The notes under the pieces are model-generated. The model saw only the letters and a program-made list of their open reading frames with translations, had not been told where the DNA came from and did not search any database. A stretch of 52,004 bases of DNA from Bog-159 sp049511415 (GTDB lineage: Bacteria > Acidobacteriota > Terriglobia > Bryobacterales > Bryobacteraceae), in NCBI GenBank assembly GCA_049511415.1, contig JBEKYC010000051.1, forward strand, positions 1-52,004, written 5' to 3'. Each line of letters begins with the position of its first letter. Position 1 is the stretch's first letter. Positions 1-8,265 of the stretch are shown in pieces. The translations under genes and the position numbers were made by a program.

Positions 1-462
1 TTCACACTTGTTCACACTAAACTGGGGTATCGAAAACAGCCTTTTAGCGCCCAGCGGTCGGCCTTCAGCTCTTCGGATGCCCGATTGACAGGCCTGCCGC
101 GCACTTTTGCATAACGGGCGGCCGGACGCTCCACAATCTGGCCGCAATTCTTTCGTTGCTTTTGCAGTGACGCCATCGGAGTCGCCAGGCGCTCTTGCCG
201 TTGGTCATCGCCTTGGCGGCAAACGGGCTTCGCCTTGGACCCGTCCTACGCCGCGCGAAGCGCCAGCGATACTCTTGGTTGCAGGTCGGCCCGGCAGCCT
301 GCGTCACGCACCCCTGCCGGTTGCTGGGTTCCATTGCAGCTAACCGTCGCCTGTGACGGACGCTTGCCTCCCGTCCGAAGAACTCCTTATGGCCGCCTCC
401 TGCACGCAGAAAGTGCCGGGATGGTTGTGCGCTGGGCACGATGCGGCCGAGGAGGGCCGGCA
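1..462. other. No supportable gene; degraded left flank
   Basis: Open frames exist on both strands, but none has a recognisable domain and their composition is arginine- and serine-rich, as expected from chance frames in GC-rich DNA. The stretch leads into the C-terminal part of a tyrosine recombinase, so it may be eroded mobile-element DNA. I see no start, ribosome site or motif that would allow a gene call. Confidence 0.5.
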
Positions 463-825
463 ATGGTGTCATCCCTCGATCGTCAGCACGATGAAGTTCG
501 CACGGGTCTGAAAATGCCGACTGATTTCGTGATACATTCGTTGAGGCACACCATGTTAACCCGGTTGGGCGAGGCAGGCGCGGACAATTTCAGCATCATG
601 AAAATTGCCGGACACGGCAGCGTGACGGTATCGCAGAGGTACGTACACCCGACGCCAGGGGGTATGGACCGGGCCTTTGATCGGCTCGAAAGCCTTAACG
701 CTGAGAAGTTTCAGCAAGCCGAAGCCGAGGCCAAAGAGACTATCGGGGGGGTCGGTGGCCCCTGCAAAAACCGCCACAGGCGCAGAACGCCACTCCGCAA
801 AACCTCCGCAAGTAGTTGTTTTTAA
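463..825 (+). pseudogene. Truncated tyrosine recombinase (phage-type integrase), C-terminal fragment
   Basis: The translated fragment carries the C-terminal catalytic signature of tyrosine recombinases: HSLRHT (H-x-x-R box), then IAGH (the GH box), then SQRYVHP with the nucleophilic tyrosine. The core-binding domain and the first catalytic arginine/lysine region are missing, because upstream sequence in this frame no longer resembles an integrase. A full enzyme has about 300-400 residues; about 100 recognisable ones remain. It ends 6 nt before tRNA-Lys, a common integration target, so it is probably the remnant of an element that once used this tRNA. The start given is only the first ATG near the recognisable part. 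It is unlikely to be active. Confidence 0.7.
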
Positions 826-831
826 AGGTAC

Positions 832-907
832 GGGCGCGTAGCTCAATTGGCAGAGCAAGTGACTCTTAATCACTAGGTTGTAGGTTCGATTCCTACCGCG
901 CTCACCA
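832..907 (+). tRNA. tRNA-Lys (anticodon CTT)
   Basis: A complete cloverleaf of 76 nt can be folded. The acceptor stem GGGCGCG pairs with CGCGCTC (one G-T pair). The D arm, the anticodon stem GTGA/TCAC around the loop CTCTTAA (anticodon CTT, reading AAG), and the T arm with the TTCGATT loop are all present. The discriminator A is followed by an encoded CCA (905-907). The gene appears intact although its neighbours on both sides are relics. Confidence 0.95.
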
Positions 908-913
908 GCATAA

Positions 914-1151
914 TCAGAAACCTTGCGCGATCAATGATGGCCGCCATCGCTGCCGCCGCCCCCAACTCGATGGGCCGTCCGCCGCTACGCTCAATACGTT
1001 GTCCGCGCTTGACCATGTCTGGCTGGTGGTTTGCCCGGTCCCAAGAAACAGGGCCGCGCTGGTAAGTGCCACGAATGCCAGGAGCAAAGTGTACTCGATC
1101 AGAATCCTGCCCGCTGTCTTCGCTGCCGAGTAACTTCAGTAGGCGCTGCAG
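914..1151 (-). pseudogene. Flp/Fap-type pilin relic, frameshifted
   Basis: Reading leftward, one frame gives LQRLLKLLGSEDSGQD. After skipping one base, the next frame gives LIEYTLLLAFVALTSAALFL and continues to a stop at 914-916. Together these match the Flp pilin pattern of a short charged leader ending GQDLIEY followed by one hydrophobic helix. The offending extra base is one of the two As at 1103-1104. The position where a start is expected reads CTG (1149-1151), so the start codon also appears lost. The tail after the helix is longer and more arginine-rich than in real Flp pilins, suggesting further decay. Flp pilins build Tad pili, and no Tad assembly genes are nearby. Confidence 0.65.
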
Positions 1152-1237
1152 GCCGGCTTCGCATGGCGCTGCGCGCCATAACCGAAGGTCACGTCATTCG
1201 GACTGCAATGCCATACTCATTTTGGTTAACTTGGGTC

Positions 1238-2440
1238 TCAGCGGCCCGCGCCGGCAGACGCGCGCTCGACCGCCCGCATGACCCGCAGCGTATTGCCGCC
1301 CAGAATCTTCAGGATGTCCGCATCCGAGTAGCCCCGCGCCATCAGTCCGGCGGCCAGATTGGGGATCTTGGAAATATCCTCCATGCCTTCCGGAAACTGA
1401 TCGTCGGCGCCGTCGAAGTCCGATCCCAGCCCCACGTGGTCGATACCCGCCACCTGAACTGCGTGGTCGATGTGATCGAGCAACCGCGCCAGTGGCAGGC
1501 GTCCCAGCTTGCGGATACGCTGCGCGTTAATACGCCGCGACGCGGGGCCTAGGGAAGCACGGTCGCCGAACTTCGGCGCCTGCGCCTCGGCCTGGTCCTG
1601 CTGCTCCTGTTCTTCCTTGAGCGCGCCGAACCGGTCCACAAAGCCGTGGTCCAGGAAGCCTTCGAAGAAGTTGATGTGCACCACGCCGCCGTTTTTGGCC
1701 AGCGCGCGCAGCATGTCGTCGGTCATATTGCGCGGGACATCGTCGAGCGCGCGGCAGGAAGAGTGCGACGCGATCACGGGCACGGCGGATGTCTCCATCA
1801 CGTCGTAAAAGGTTTTATCGGAAACGTGCGAGATGTCCACCATCATGCCCAGGCGATTCATCTCGCGGACCACCTGCTTGCCGAAATCCGTCAGGCCGTT
1901 GTGCTCCGCCGGATGGCTGGCGGTGTCGGCCCAGGGCGTATGTTCGGTGTGCGTCAGGGTCATGTAGCGCACGCCCAGCCGGTAGTAGGTGCGCAGAATC
2001 GCCAGGTCGGAATCGATCATATGTCCGCCCTCGACGCCCATCAGGAAGGCGATCTGCCCGCGTTTGCGCGCCGCGAGTATCTGGTCGGCGGTGGTGGCCA
2101 GCACCATGTCGCGCGGATGGCGTGCCAGGTCGCGGTCGATGGCGTCGATCTGGTCGAGCGCGCGCCGCATCGCCTCAACTGGCGTGTAGCGCAAAGCGTC
2201 CGTCCAGATGGACAGGAACACCCCGCTGGCGTGGCCCTCGCGCATGCGGGGAACGTCGACCTGGCCGTAATCGTGGCGCTCCGCCAGATCGTAGCCTTCG
2301 TCCACGATCATCTGGGTCGTGTCGTCATGCAGATCGAGCACCACGGCCGCTTTCATCAGACGGGCGACACGCGCGGGATTGGCAGGCGTCTGCGCGGCCG
2401 CCGAAAGACCTAGGAACAACACAAGGCACAAACGAGACAT
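1238..2440 (-). CDS. Membrane dipeptidase family protein (peptidase M19), exported
   Basis: Zinc-dependent dipeptidase of the renal dipeptidase family, which hydrolyses dipeptides. From the chosen ATG (2438-2440) a signal peptide (MSRLCLVLFLGLSAAAQ) precedes the barrel. Family motifs appear in order: LDLHDD near residue 38 (HxD metal ligands), GVEGGH (bridging Glu), LTHTEHT, DISHVSD, ASHSSCRAL, GSDFDG and a C-terminal GGNTLRV. Length (400 residues) is normal. An ATG at 2452 would add four residues (MIVP); longer starts run into the upstream gene and spoil the signal peptide. It is the last of three peptidase genes on this strand, about 50 nt after its neighbour, and probably cotranscribed with them. 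Confidence 0.9.
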   Translation of the reverse strand: MSRLCLVLFLGLSAAAQTPANPARVARLMKAAVVLDLHDDTTQMIVDEGYDLAERHDYGQVDVPRMREGHASGVFLSIWTDALRYTPVEAMRRALDQIDAIDRDLARHPRDMVLATTADQILAARKRGQIAFLMGVEGGHMIDSDLAILRTYYRLGVRYMTLTHTEHTPWADTASHPAEHNGLTDFGKQVVREMNRLGMMVDISHVSDKTFYDVMETSAVPVIASHSSCRALDDVPRNMTDDMLRALAKNGGVVHINFFEGFLDHGFVDRFGALKEEQEQQDQAEAQAPKFGDRASLGPASRRINAQRIRKLGRLPLARLLDHIDHAVQVAGIDHVGLGSDFDGADDQFPEGMEDISKIPNLAAGLMARGYSDADILKILGGNTLRVMRAVERASAGAGR

Positions 2441-2489
2441 AGGCACGATCATAGCGTGAAACGAAACGGCAACCCGCGGGGTTAGAGGC

Positions 2490-3419
2490 TTATCGATCCG
2501 CGGCGCGCATGATCGCCCGGCGCGCCCCAGCCAGCGGTGCGCCATCGTCGAACACCACACGGTCATTCTCCCGCCGCACGCCCAACTGCTTCCACAAGTC
2601 CGCCAGATCCACCGCCATGGGCCGCGGGCCCATCTTGCGGTAGAGATCCATCAGCGTCTTGCCGTCCGTGGCCTTGTCGCCGATCTCGAGCGCCCGCTCC
2701 AGCGGCCAGTCATGATCGATGGTGCCGCCCGCGCGGTTGATGGCCTGCAGCGCGTCCTGTAGTCCCTTGGAGTTGCCCGTCTGCTTGCGGATACCCACAT
2801 CCGCCAGCAGGCAGTAGAGCGCGCCGCCCCAGTACGTGCGGCCCCAGGTGTGCGTATTGTCCAGGCCGCCATCGCCCTCTTCCGGCAGGCCCTGATGCAT
2901 GTCGCGCAGCATGTCGCTCCAAACCTGCTCCGCGGTCAGATTGCCGATCTGCACGCGCGCGATCGGTTCCACATAAGTGGCCGTGCCTTCCTCGATCCAA
3001 TGATGCCGCCGCGGCATGGATGGAAATGCGAAGTGCACCATCTCGTGCGTCAGCATCCAGTCGCGATTCAGATCGTCCACCGTCGAATGCTTGCCCACCG
3101 AAATGCGGCACCACACGCCGTCGTCGCCATCGCTGTGGCCGTTTTCGATTCCCCGGCCGCCTCTCTCTAAGATCTGCACGCGCGCGCGCTGTACCGGAAA
3201 GCGTCCGTAATAGGCGCTCACCGCGCGGCCCGCCAGCTTGACCCAATCGAGCAGCGCCGCTGGAGGCAGATCGAAATCCTTGGATTCGATGCGCACGTCA
3301 ATCACGCCGCCGGCGATCTTCACCGTCTCGGACTCATCCGCCGATAACGCGCCTCCCGCCGCGAGACCCAGAAGCGAACCGAGGGCCGACCGTCTGTTCA
3401 CGTCTTTGGAACCCAGCAT
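2490..3419 (-). CDS. Putative exported HExxH (gluzincin-like) metallopeptidase
   Basis: The protein has HEMVH, a HExxH zinc motif, followed about 18 residues later by EEGTATY, which supplies the third, glutamate ligand expected of a gluzincin. The N-terminus, NRRSALGSLLGLAAGGALSA, has a twin arginine and a hydrophobic stretch, suggesting Tat-type export. No other domain is recognised and the substrate is unknown. The gene starts 9 nt after the M16 gene's stop and is followed by the M19 dipeptidase, so the three probably form one operon for breaking down peptides outside the cytoplasm. A GTG at codon 7 (VNRRSALG) is an alternative start. Confidence 0.75.
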   Translation of the reverse strand: MLGSKDVNRRSALGSLLGLAAGGALSADESETVKIAGGVIDVRIESKDFDLPPAALLDWVKLAGRAVSAYYGRFPVQRARVQILERGGRGIENGHSDGDDGVWCRISVGKHSTVDDLNRDWMLTHEMVHFAFPSMPRRHHWIEEGTATYVEPIARVQIGNLTAEQVWSDMLRDMHQGLPEEGDGGLDNTHTWGRTYWGGALYCLLADVGIRKQTGNSKGLQDALQAINRAGGTIDHDWPLERALEIGDKATDGKTLMDLYRKMGPRPMAVDLADLWKQLGVRRENDRVVFDDGAPLAGARRAIMRAADR

Positions 3420-3428
3420 GCCGAGGGC

Positions 3429-6143
3429 CTAGATCGGATTCCCGTCGGCGTCAATGAGTTTGATTTCGCCCAAACCCAATTCCCGCACGCCGGCTTCGAT
3501 CTTGGCGCGATCGCCGACTACCACCCAGACTAGATTATCGGGATGAATCACCTGCTTCGCGGCGGCGTCAAGATCGCTGGTCTTGAGCGCGCGGATCTTG
3601 CCCGCCAGAGTCTCGTAATAATCATCCGGCCAGCCGTTGCGCAACATATCCGTAATCGAAGACCCGACCGAGTCGAGGGTCTCGCGCGATCCCGGCAGGC
3701 TCAGCGTCTCGTTCGCCTGGATGCGCGATAGCTCTTCATTCGTCACCGGGCGATCGGCCAGGATGGCGTGCAACTCTTTATTGACCTCCGCGAGCGACTC
3801 CTTGGTCTTGTCCGTCTGTACCGGCGCAAAGACCATAAACGGCCGTTGCGCGCCGGCGGGTCCCAGGAAACCGAATGCGCCGTAGGCCCAGTGCTTGTCT
3901 TCTCGCAGGTTCATATTCAGCCGGCTGCCAAAGGAGCCGCCAATATCGTCGATCATCGCCTGGATGGCGGGGTCCTGCCGCGCGTTCGGCGGCACCGCTG
4001 CGTTACCAGCCAGAATGACCGATTGTGTCGCGTTCGGCTTGTCCACAATGTACACCACCGGCTTGGAAGGCAGTCCTACGGCGGGAACATTCTTGGCTGG
4101 AACCGGGCTGGATTTCCAGCCGTCGAACAAAGCCTCCAGTTTCGGTTTCAACTCGGCGAGAGTGGTATCGCCGGCCACCACCAGAGTCGCATTGTTTGGG
4201 CGGAACCACGTGCCATGAAACTTTACCAGATCCTCGCGCGTGATCTTGTCCACGCTGGCCGCGGTGCCGGATCCCGTCAGCGGATTGCCATACGCGTGGC
4301 CCTGGCCGTAAATCAGCTTGGGCAGCACCCGCAAGGCCATCATGATGGGTTCGTTCTGCTCCTGCTCAATGGCATCCAGTTGCAGCTTCTTCTCGCGCTG
4401 GAAGTCGGCTTCCGGAAATGACGGGTGTTGGATCACATCCGCGAATAACTCAAGCGAAGGCCCGAGTTTCGACTTCAAGGTCGATAGTTGCACGTAGGAG
4501 TAATCTAAGCTGGAGTAGCCCCGCAGGTCCGCTCCCAGCATAGCCGTCTGGTCGTTGATCTGGAGCGCGTTGCGCGTGTTCGTGCCGTCGACCAGCAGAG
4601 CGCCGGCAAGTTTGGCCGTGCCCGGTTTGGTGAACTGATCCGCGGCGTAACCGGCGTCGGTAGATAGCCACAGGTTCACCAGTGGCACGTCGTGACGTTC
4701 CGCCAGAATCACCTTAAGGCCATTGGAAAGCGTGACCCGCTGCAATTTAGGTAACTTCAGTTCCGGCGGTGCGCCCAGCGCCGGTGATTTGGAACGGTCG
4801 GCGCCGCTGGAAGCTGCCTGATAGTCCGGGAACGGCATCACGTCCGCGATATAGACGCCGTCGGTGAGCCATCGGTTCGCCGCTGACTTCAGGTCGTCCG
4901 CGGTAGCCTGCTGCACGCGTTTTAGCGTGATCTTGTAGCCGTCCGGGTTGCCCGTGTAGACCGCGTACTGCGCCAGCCGGTCGGAACTCCCGCCGAACCC
5001 GCCGATGCGCTCGATGCCGCGCAGAAAGCCCGCCACATACTGTGTCTGCACCCGCTGCAGTTCCTCCGGCGTAGGACCGTCCTTGACGAACCGCGCCAGT
5101 TCCTCGTTAATGGCTTTCTCGAGTTCATCCAGGCTGTGTCCCGGCCGCGCCGTGATCTGCAGATAAAACTGGCCGCCGATCTCGCGCGAATCGTTATAGA
5201 CTTGCACATCGCTGGCGATCTGGTCGTCGTAAATCAGCCGCTTGTATAGGCGCGAGGTCTTGCCGGTGCCCAAGATCGAACTGACTAAGTCCAGATAGTC
5301 GGCATCCGCGCTGCCGAATTCCGGCACGTTCCACACCATGTAAATCCGCGGCAGAGGCACGCGCTCACGGGTGACCTCGCGATGCGTGCCGGTCATCTTG
5401 GCGATCCACGCCTGCTGATGCGGCACCGGCGGCCCCGGCGGAATGTCGCCGAAGTATTTCTCCACCTTCGCCTTGGCCGTCTGCGCATCGATATCGCCGG
5501 CCAGCACTAGCACCACGTTGGACGGTCCGTAATAGGTCTTGAACCACTCCTGGACATCCTTGAACGAGGCAGCGTCCAGATCGGCCATCTCGCCGATCAC
5601 GTCCCAGGAATAAGGATGGCTGGCCGGATACGTGTTTTCCGGGATGTACTCCTCGGTAAGCCGGTACGGTGAGTTTTCACCCTGGCGCTTCTCGTTCTGC
5701 ACCACGCCGCGCTGCAGGTCAAGCGTGGCCTGGCTCAGGTTGAGGTAGTGCATCCGGTCCGACTCCATCCATAGCGTGTAATCCAGCGCCGAGGTGGGGA
5801 CGTTTTCGAAGTAGTTCGTGCGGTCCCACGCGGTGGTGCCGTTCATGTCGGTGGCGCCCACCGATTCGAGAGCCTTGATGTAGACTCCGGTGGAGTGTTG
5901 GCTGCCGCCGAACATGAGGTGTTCGAACAGGTGCGCGAAGCCGGTCTTGCCATGCTTCTCATCCTTGGAGCCGACGTGATACCACAGGTTCACGGCGACG
6001 ATAGGAGCTTTGTGGTCCTCGTGCACGATTACGGTGAGGCCGTTAGGCAGCACGAATTTCTGATAGGGAATGTCGATGTCCTGGGCATGTGCCAACGGAG
6101 CCCACGCCGCAACCAATAACAGCCAGAGTAAGCGGATGCGCAT
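3429..6143 (-). CDS. Insulinase-like peptidase (M16), two tandem halves in one chain
   Basis: Periplasmic or secreted zinc peptidase of family M16. The start at 6143 gives a clear signal peptide (MRIRLLWLLLVAAWAPLAHA). The first half has the inverted zinc motif HLFEH around residues 70-74 and the distal glutamate in VQNEKRQ about 75 residues later. The second half begins around LPKLQRVTLSNGLKV and repeats the fold, but the equivalent of the zinc motif reads TAKLAGALL, so it should be catalytically dead and serve as the clamshell lid. Length is about 904 residues, matching two fused M16 units. In-frame sequence upstream of 6143 is weakly protein-like and was left out. It is the first gene of the peptidase cluster. 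Confidence 0.9.
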   Translation of the reverse strand: MRIRLLWLLLVAAWAPLAHAQDIDIPYQKFVLPNGLTVIVHEDHKAPIVAVNLWYHVGSKDEKHGKTGFAHLFEHLMFGGSQHSTGVYIKALESVGATDMNGTTAWDRTNYFENVPTSALDYTLWMESDRMHYLNLSQATLDLQRGVVQNEKRQGENSPYRLTEEYIPENTYPASHPYSWDVIGEMADLDAASFKDVQEWFKTYYGPSNVVLVLAGDIDAQTAKAKVEKYFGDIPPGPPVPHQQAWIAKMTGTHREVTRERVPLPRIYMVWNVPEFGSADADYLDLVSSILGTGKTSRLYKRLIYDDQIASDVQVYNDSREIGGQFYLQITARPGHSLDELEKAINEELARFVKDGPTPEELQRVQTQYVAGFLRGIERIGGFGGSSDRLAQYAVYTGNPDGYKITLKRVQQATADDLKSAANRWLTDGVYIADVMPFPDYQAASSGADRSKSPALGAPPELKLPKLQRVTLSNGLKVILAERHDVPLVNLWLSTDAGYAADQFTKPGTAKLAGALLVDGTNTRNALQINDQTAMLGADLRGYSSLDYSYVQLSTLKSKLGPSLELFADVIQHPSFPEADFQREKKLQLDAIEQEQNEPIMMALRVLPKLIYGQGHAYGNPLTGSGTAASVDKITREDLVKFHGTWFRPNNATLVVAGDTTLAELKPKLEALFDGWKSSPVPAKNVPAVGLPSKPVVYIVDKPNATQSVILAGNAAVPPNARQDPAIQAMIDDIGGSFGSRLNMNLREDKHWAYGAFGFLGPAGAQRPFMVFAPVQTDKTKESLAEVNKELHAILADRPVTNEELSRIQANETLSLPGSRETLDSVGSSITDMLRNGWPDDYYETLAGKIRALKTSDLDAAAKQVIHPDNLVWVVVGDRAKIEAGVRELGLGEIKLIDADGNPI

Positions 6144-6239
6144 ATGCCGCAAGTTTAGCACTACCACCCCATAGGGCATTCGAGCATGGCCGCATCGGCG
6201 CTGTTGTATCCGGTATATATTGGTCTTGGGCATTACGGG

Positions 6240-6593
6240 ATGGCACTGGAGATCAGCGAAAAAGAAGTTGCGCCCGGCACGGCCCTCATTGCGCTCGAAG
6301 GCAGCGTCATGCGCGGGCCGGATGGAGAGCGCATCGAAACCGTGCTGCACGGCGCGCTCGGCCAGGGCCGCCGCCGCATCATCTTCGATCTCTCGGGTGT
6401 CAAGCGCATCGACAGCACCGGCATCGGGCGGTTCATCTACAGCCTGAATAAGGTGGAAGAGAACGGCGGCAAAATGTGGATGGCCGGCGCGCAGGGTTAC
6501 GTGCGCGAATGTTTCCGGGTGACGCGGCTGGATACCATCTTCCAGTTTTGCGATACGGTGGACGACGCGCTGGCGGCCAATGCGCGTGGCTGA
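6240..6593 (+). CDS. STAS-domain protein, anti-sigma factor antagonist-like
   Basis: A single STAS domain of 117 residues. The diagnostic loop IDSTGIGRF carries the serine that is phosphorylated by partner kinases in SpoIIAA/RsbV-type antagonists. The ATG at 6240 gives the usual short beta-strand start (MALEISEKEV). A longer in-frame start at 6186 adds unrelated residues. It is transcribed away from the M16 operon and its stop touches the relic stop codon on the other strand (6593/6594). The known role of the family is partner switching with RsbW-type kinases. No such kinase lies next to it, but a SpoIIE-type phosphatase that could act on such a protein lies at 33766-34986. A functional link is inference. 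Confidence 0.85.
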   Translation: MALEISEKEVAPGTALIALEGSVMRGPDGERIETVLHGALGQGRRRIIFDLSGVKRIDSTGIGRFIYSLNKVEENGGKMWMAGAQGYVRECFRVTRLDTIFQFCDTVDDALAANARG

Positions 6594-6713
6594 TTATTTC
6601 TGAAAGATCACGCTCGCCAATTTCTCCGCGATCTGCTCCGGATGCCCGTTCAAGTTGCCCAGCACGATCACGATCGGTTTGTCATCGGGATAATACGCCA
6701 GGTGGGTATTGAA
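6594..6713 (-). pseudogene. Detached 3' end of the split serine hydrolase gene
   Basis: Reading leftward, this stretch encodes FNTHLAYYPDDKPIVIVLGN and then a short helix to a TAA at 6594-6596. It is the usual C-terminus of acidobacterial beta-lactamase-fold serine hydrolases, in which GGIEGFN is followed by THLAYYPDD. The missing front part lies at 7236-8151 on the same strand and stops exactly at GGIEGFN. The two parts are separated by the 522-bp insert at 6714-7235. The sequence TTGAA occurs at both junctions (6709-6713 and 7236-7240). The fragment has no start of its own. Confidence 0.85.
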
Positions 6714-6897
6714 CTTATGCGACTTTGATCGTCGCCCCAACCCGAGCTTCGTACGAGTAGCGCGTGATTCAGCTGGTGTTGACCGCTAAAGAGTCTTCAA
6801 GCCTTCGGTTTCCCGCCTGCCAGCGGGGTTGTAGGCTGGAACGCCCTACGAGTTCCGGCCACGAGCTTGCCGGCATTGAAGGCTACCGGCCGCTCTC

Positions 6898-6920
6898 TGA
6901 GATAATTGGCTCTAGGGGAG
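6898..6920 (+). promoter_or_regulatory. Candidate extended -10 promoter and ribosome site for the DUF6487 gene
   Basis: TGAGATAAT at 6898-6906 resembles an extended -10 element. A weak -35 (TTGAAG, 6876-6881) is 19 nt upstream. AGGGGAG at 6914-6920 is a strong purine-rich ribosome site just before two ATG codons (6921 and 6924). If used, the insert carries its own promoter and the leader RNA would be only about 10 nt. Confidence 0.4.
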
Positions 6921-6923
6921 ATG

Positions 6924-7142
6924 ATGGAATGTCACAATCAGTGTCCGAAATGCAACGGCGAAATGAAACAAGGGTTTATTCTCGACCACAAAGATTACGC
7001 ATCTAGCGTTGTGGCGCAATGGCAGCCAGGCGAACCGCAGAAGTCTTTTTGGCGCGGAGTACAGTCTAAGGACGGTCCGCACTATGAGATCACGGCTTAT
7101 CGTTGCACGGGATGCGGATATCTAGAGTCGTACGCGAAATAA
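6924..7142 (+). CDS. DUF6487 family small zinc-ribbon protein
   Basis: A 72-residue protein with two cysteine knuckles, CPKC near the N-terminus and CTGCGY near the C-terminus, predicted to bind one zinc. Between them it has PGEPQKSFW and the tail ends GYLESYAK. I recognise this layout (CPKC, EGEPEKSFW, YRCxxCGYLESYA) as the DUF6487 family; its function is unknown. Two adjacent ATGs follow the AGGGGAG ribosome site. The second (6924) was chosen because it leaves 3 nt of spacing; 6921 is equally possible. The gene sits inside the insert that splits the serine hydrolase and reads opposite to it, so it is the cargo of that insert. Confidence 0.8.
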   Translation: MECHNQCPKCNGEMKQGFILDHKDYASSVVAQWQPGEPQKSFWRGVQSKDGPHYEITAYRCTGCGYLESYAK

Positions 7143-7225
7143 GAAAAAGGCCGTAAAATCGTTCTCGGAAGATTCAGTTCGCCGGGCCGCCGCCTCGGGC
7201 GCGCCTTGCGGAGGATTCCTCAAAC

Positions 7226-8151
7226 TCAATTTAGGTTGAAGCCTTCGATTCCGCCGCTATGATCGATGACCTTGTGCCCGCCGGTCACTTTGACGAACAG
7301 GCCGAAAGCGTAGTCGCTCTTGAATGGAGTGGTCATCTGGCGCAACGAATCCGCGGAGAGCAGTTTGCCGCCGAACAGGCCGCGCTCCCAGCGCAGCAGA
7401 TCCTCGGTGGTGGAGTAGAGCGCGCCGGCTGCATGCGGGATGGTCATATCGATATAGCCGGCGTGCACCGGTCCGCCGGCGCCGGGCGCGTACCCTGCGG
7501 CGCGATGTTTGATGATGGCGGTATTCGAGTCGTAGCCGGAATCGCGCATGCCCAACGGCGTGAAGATGTTTTCCTGGACAAACGTCGCATACGGCTCGCC
7601 GCTGATCTTTTCGATCAAGTAACCGAGCAGCACATAGCCGGAGTTGCTGTAGTTCCACTTTTCGCCGGGCTGGAATTCGAGCGGCTTATCGCGAAAGCGG
7701 GCCACCAGTTTCTCCGGCGTGGTGGGCTGCGCTTCCGTGGCGCGGTAATCGGGGAACGAAGTGAAGCTGGGAATCCCGGAGGTGTGCGTGAGCACGTGGA
7801 GAATGGTGATCTTGTCCCAAGCGGCGGGAGCATCCGGCATATACGTCTTGACTGGATCGCCGACTCTCAGCTTGCCGCGCTCCTGCAAGAGCAGAATCGA
7901 GGCGGCGGTGAACTGCTTCGTGATCGATCCCAGGCGGTACTTGGTATCGGGGTGTTGGGCACCTCCCACTCCAGGTCGGCGAAGCCGTAGCCCTTGCTCA
8001 ACAGCACGTCGCCGTTGCGCGCCACCAGGACCGAACCCATCAACTGCTTGTTGCTGACGAAGGGCAGGACGGCCTGGTCCAGGCGGCTGGCGATGTCTTG
8101 GGCAAAGGACGCGCCGGCGAGGGTGAGGATCAGCAGGAGTCGGGGCAGCAT
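7226..8151 (-). pseudogene. Serine hydrolase (beta-lactamase/class C fold), frameshifted and interrupted
   Basis: The start at 8151 gives a signal peptide (MLPRLLLILTLAGASFAQ) and the family opening (SVLVARNGDVLLSKGYGFAD, then LEWEVPNTP). Near 7950 one base is missing and the frame changes; it resumes with DTKYRLGSITKQFTAASI, which holds the catalytic SxxK (SITK). YSN (second motif) and HSGGIEGFN (third motif region) follow. After FN the frame enters the insert and stops at 7226. The true C-terminus is at 6594-6713. Restoring one base and removing 6709-7235 gives an uninterrupted frame of 344 codons including the stop, a normal size for the family. As it stands it cannot make a complete enzyme. 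Confidence 0.9.
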
Positions 8152-8265
8152 GATCCTATCAGGATAGCGGACAGGCAGCTTCCATATCATTTGTTATGGT
8201 CCATCTGGGTTAATGCGCGGCGGCGCGGGGGCCGATTATGTTAGTGGAGGAGTCACTCGCACGCT

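Larger units (their letters stand above)
6714..7235. mobile_element. 522-bp insert carrying one small gene, type of element unknown
   Basis: This DNA interrupts a serine hydrolase gene. The flanking direct repeat TTGAA (6709-6713 and 7236-7240) would be a 5-bp target duplication. Removing 6709-7235 joins the two gene parts codon for codon. The insert carries a DUF6487 gene on the + strand, a short segment with several overlapping small inverted repeats before it (6800-6873), and about 90 nt after it. I see no terminal inverted repeats, no transposase and no convincing attC site. It could be a non-autonomous transposable unit or a one-off insertion. That it is an insert is well supported; that it is mobile is inferred. 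Confidence 0.6.

Noticed and set aside
6714..7235. Integron gene cassette as an explanation for the insert
   Set aside because: The left edge starts TTGAAC and the right edge reads GTTGAAG, which is tempting, but I found no matching RYYYAAC-type inverse core or attC fold at the 3' side of the gene.
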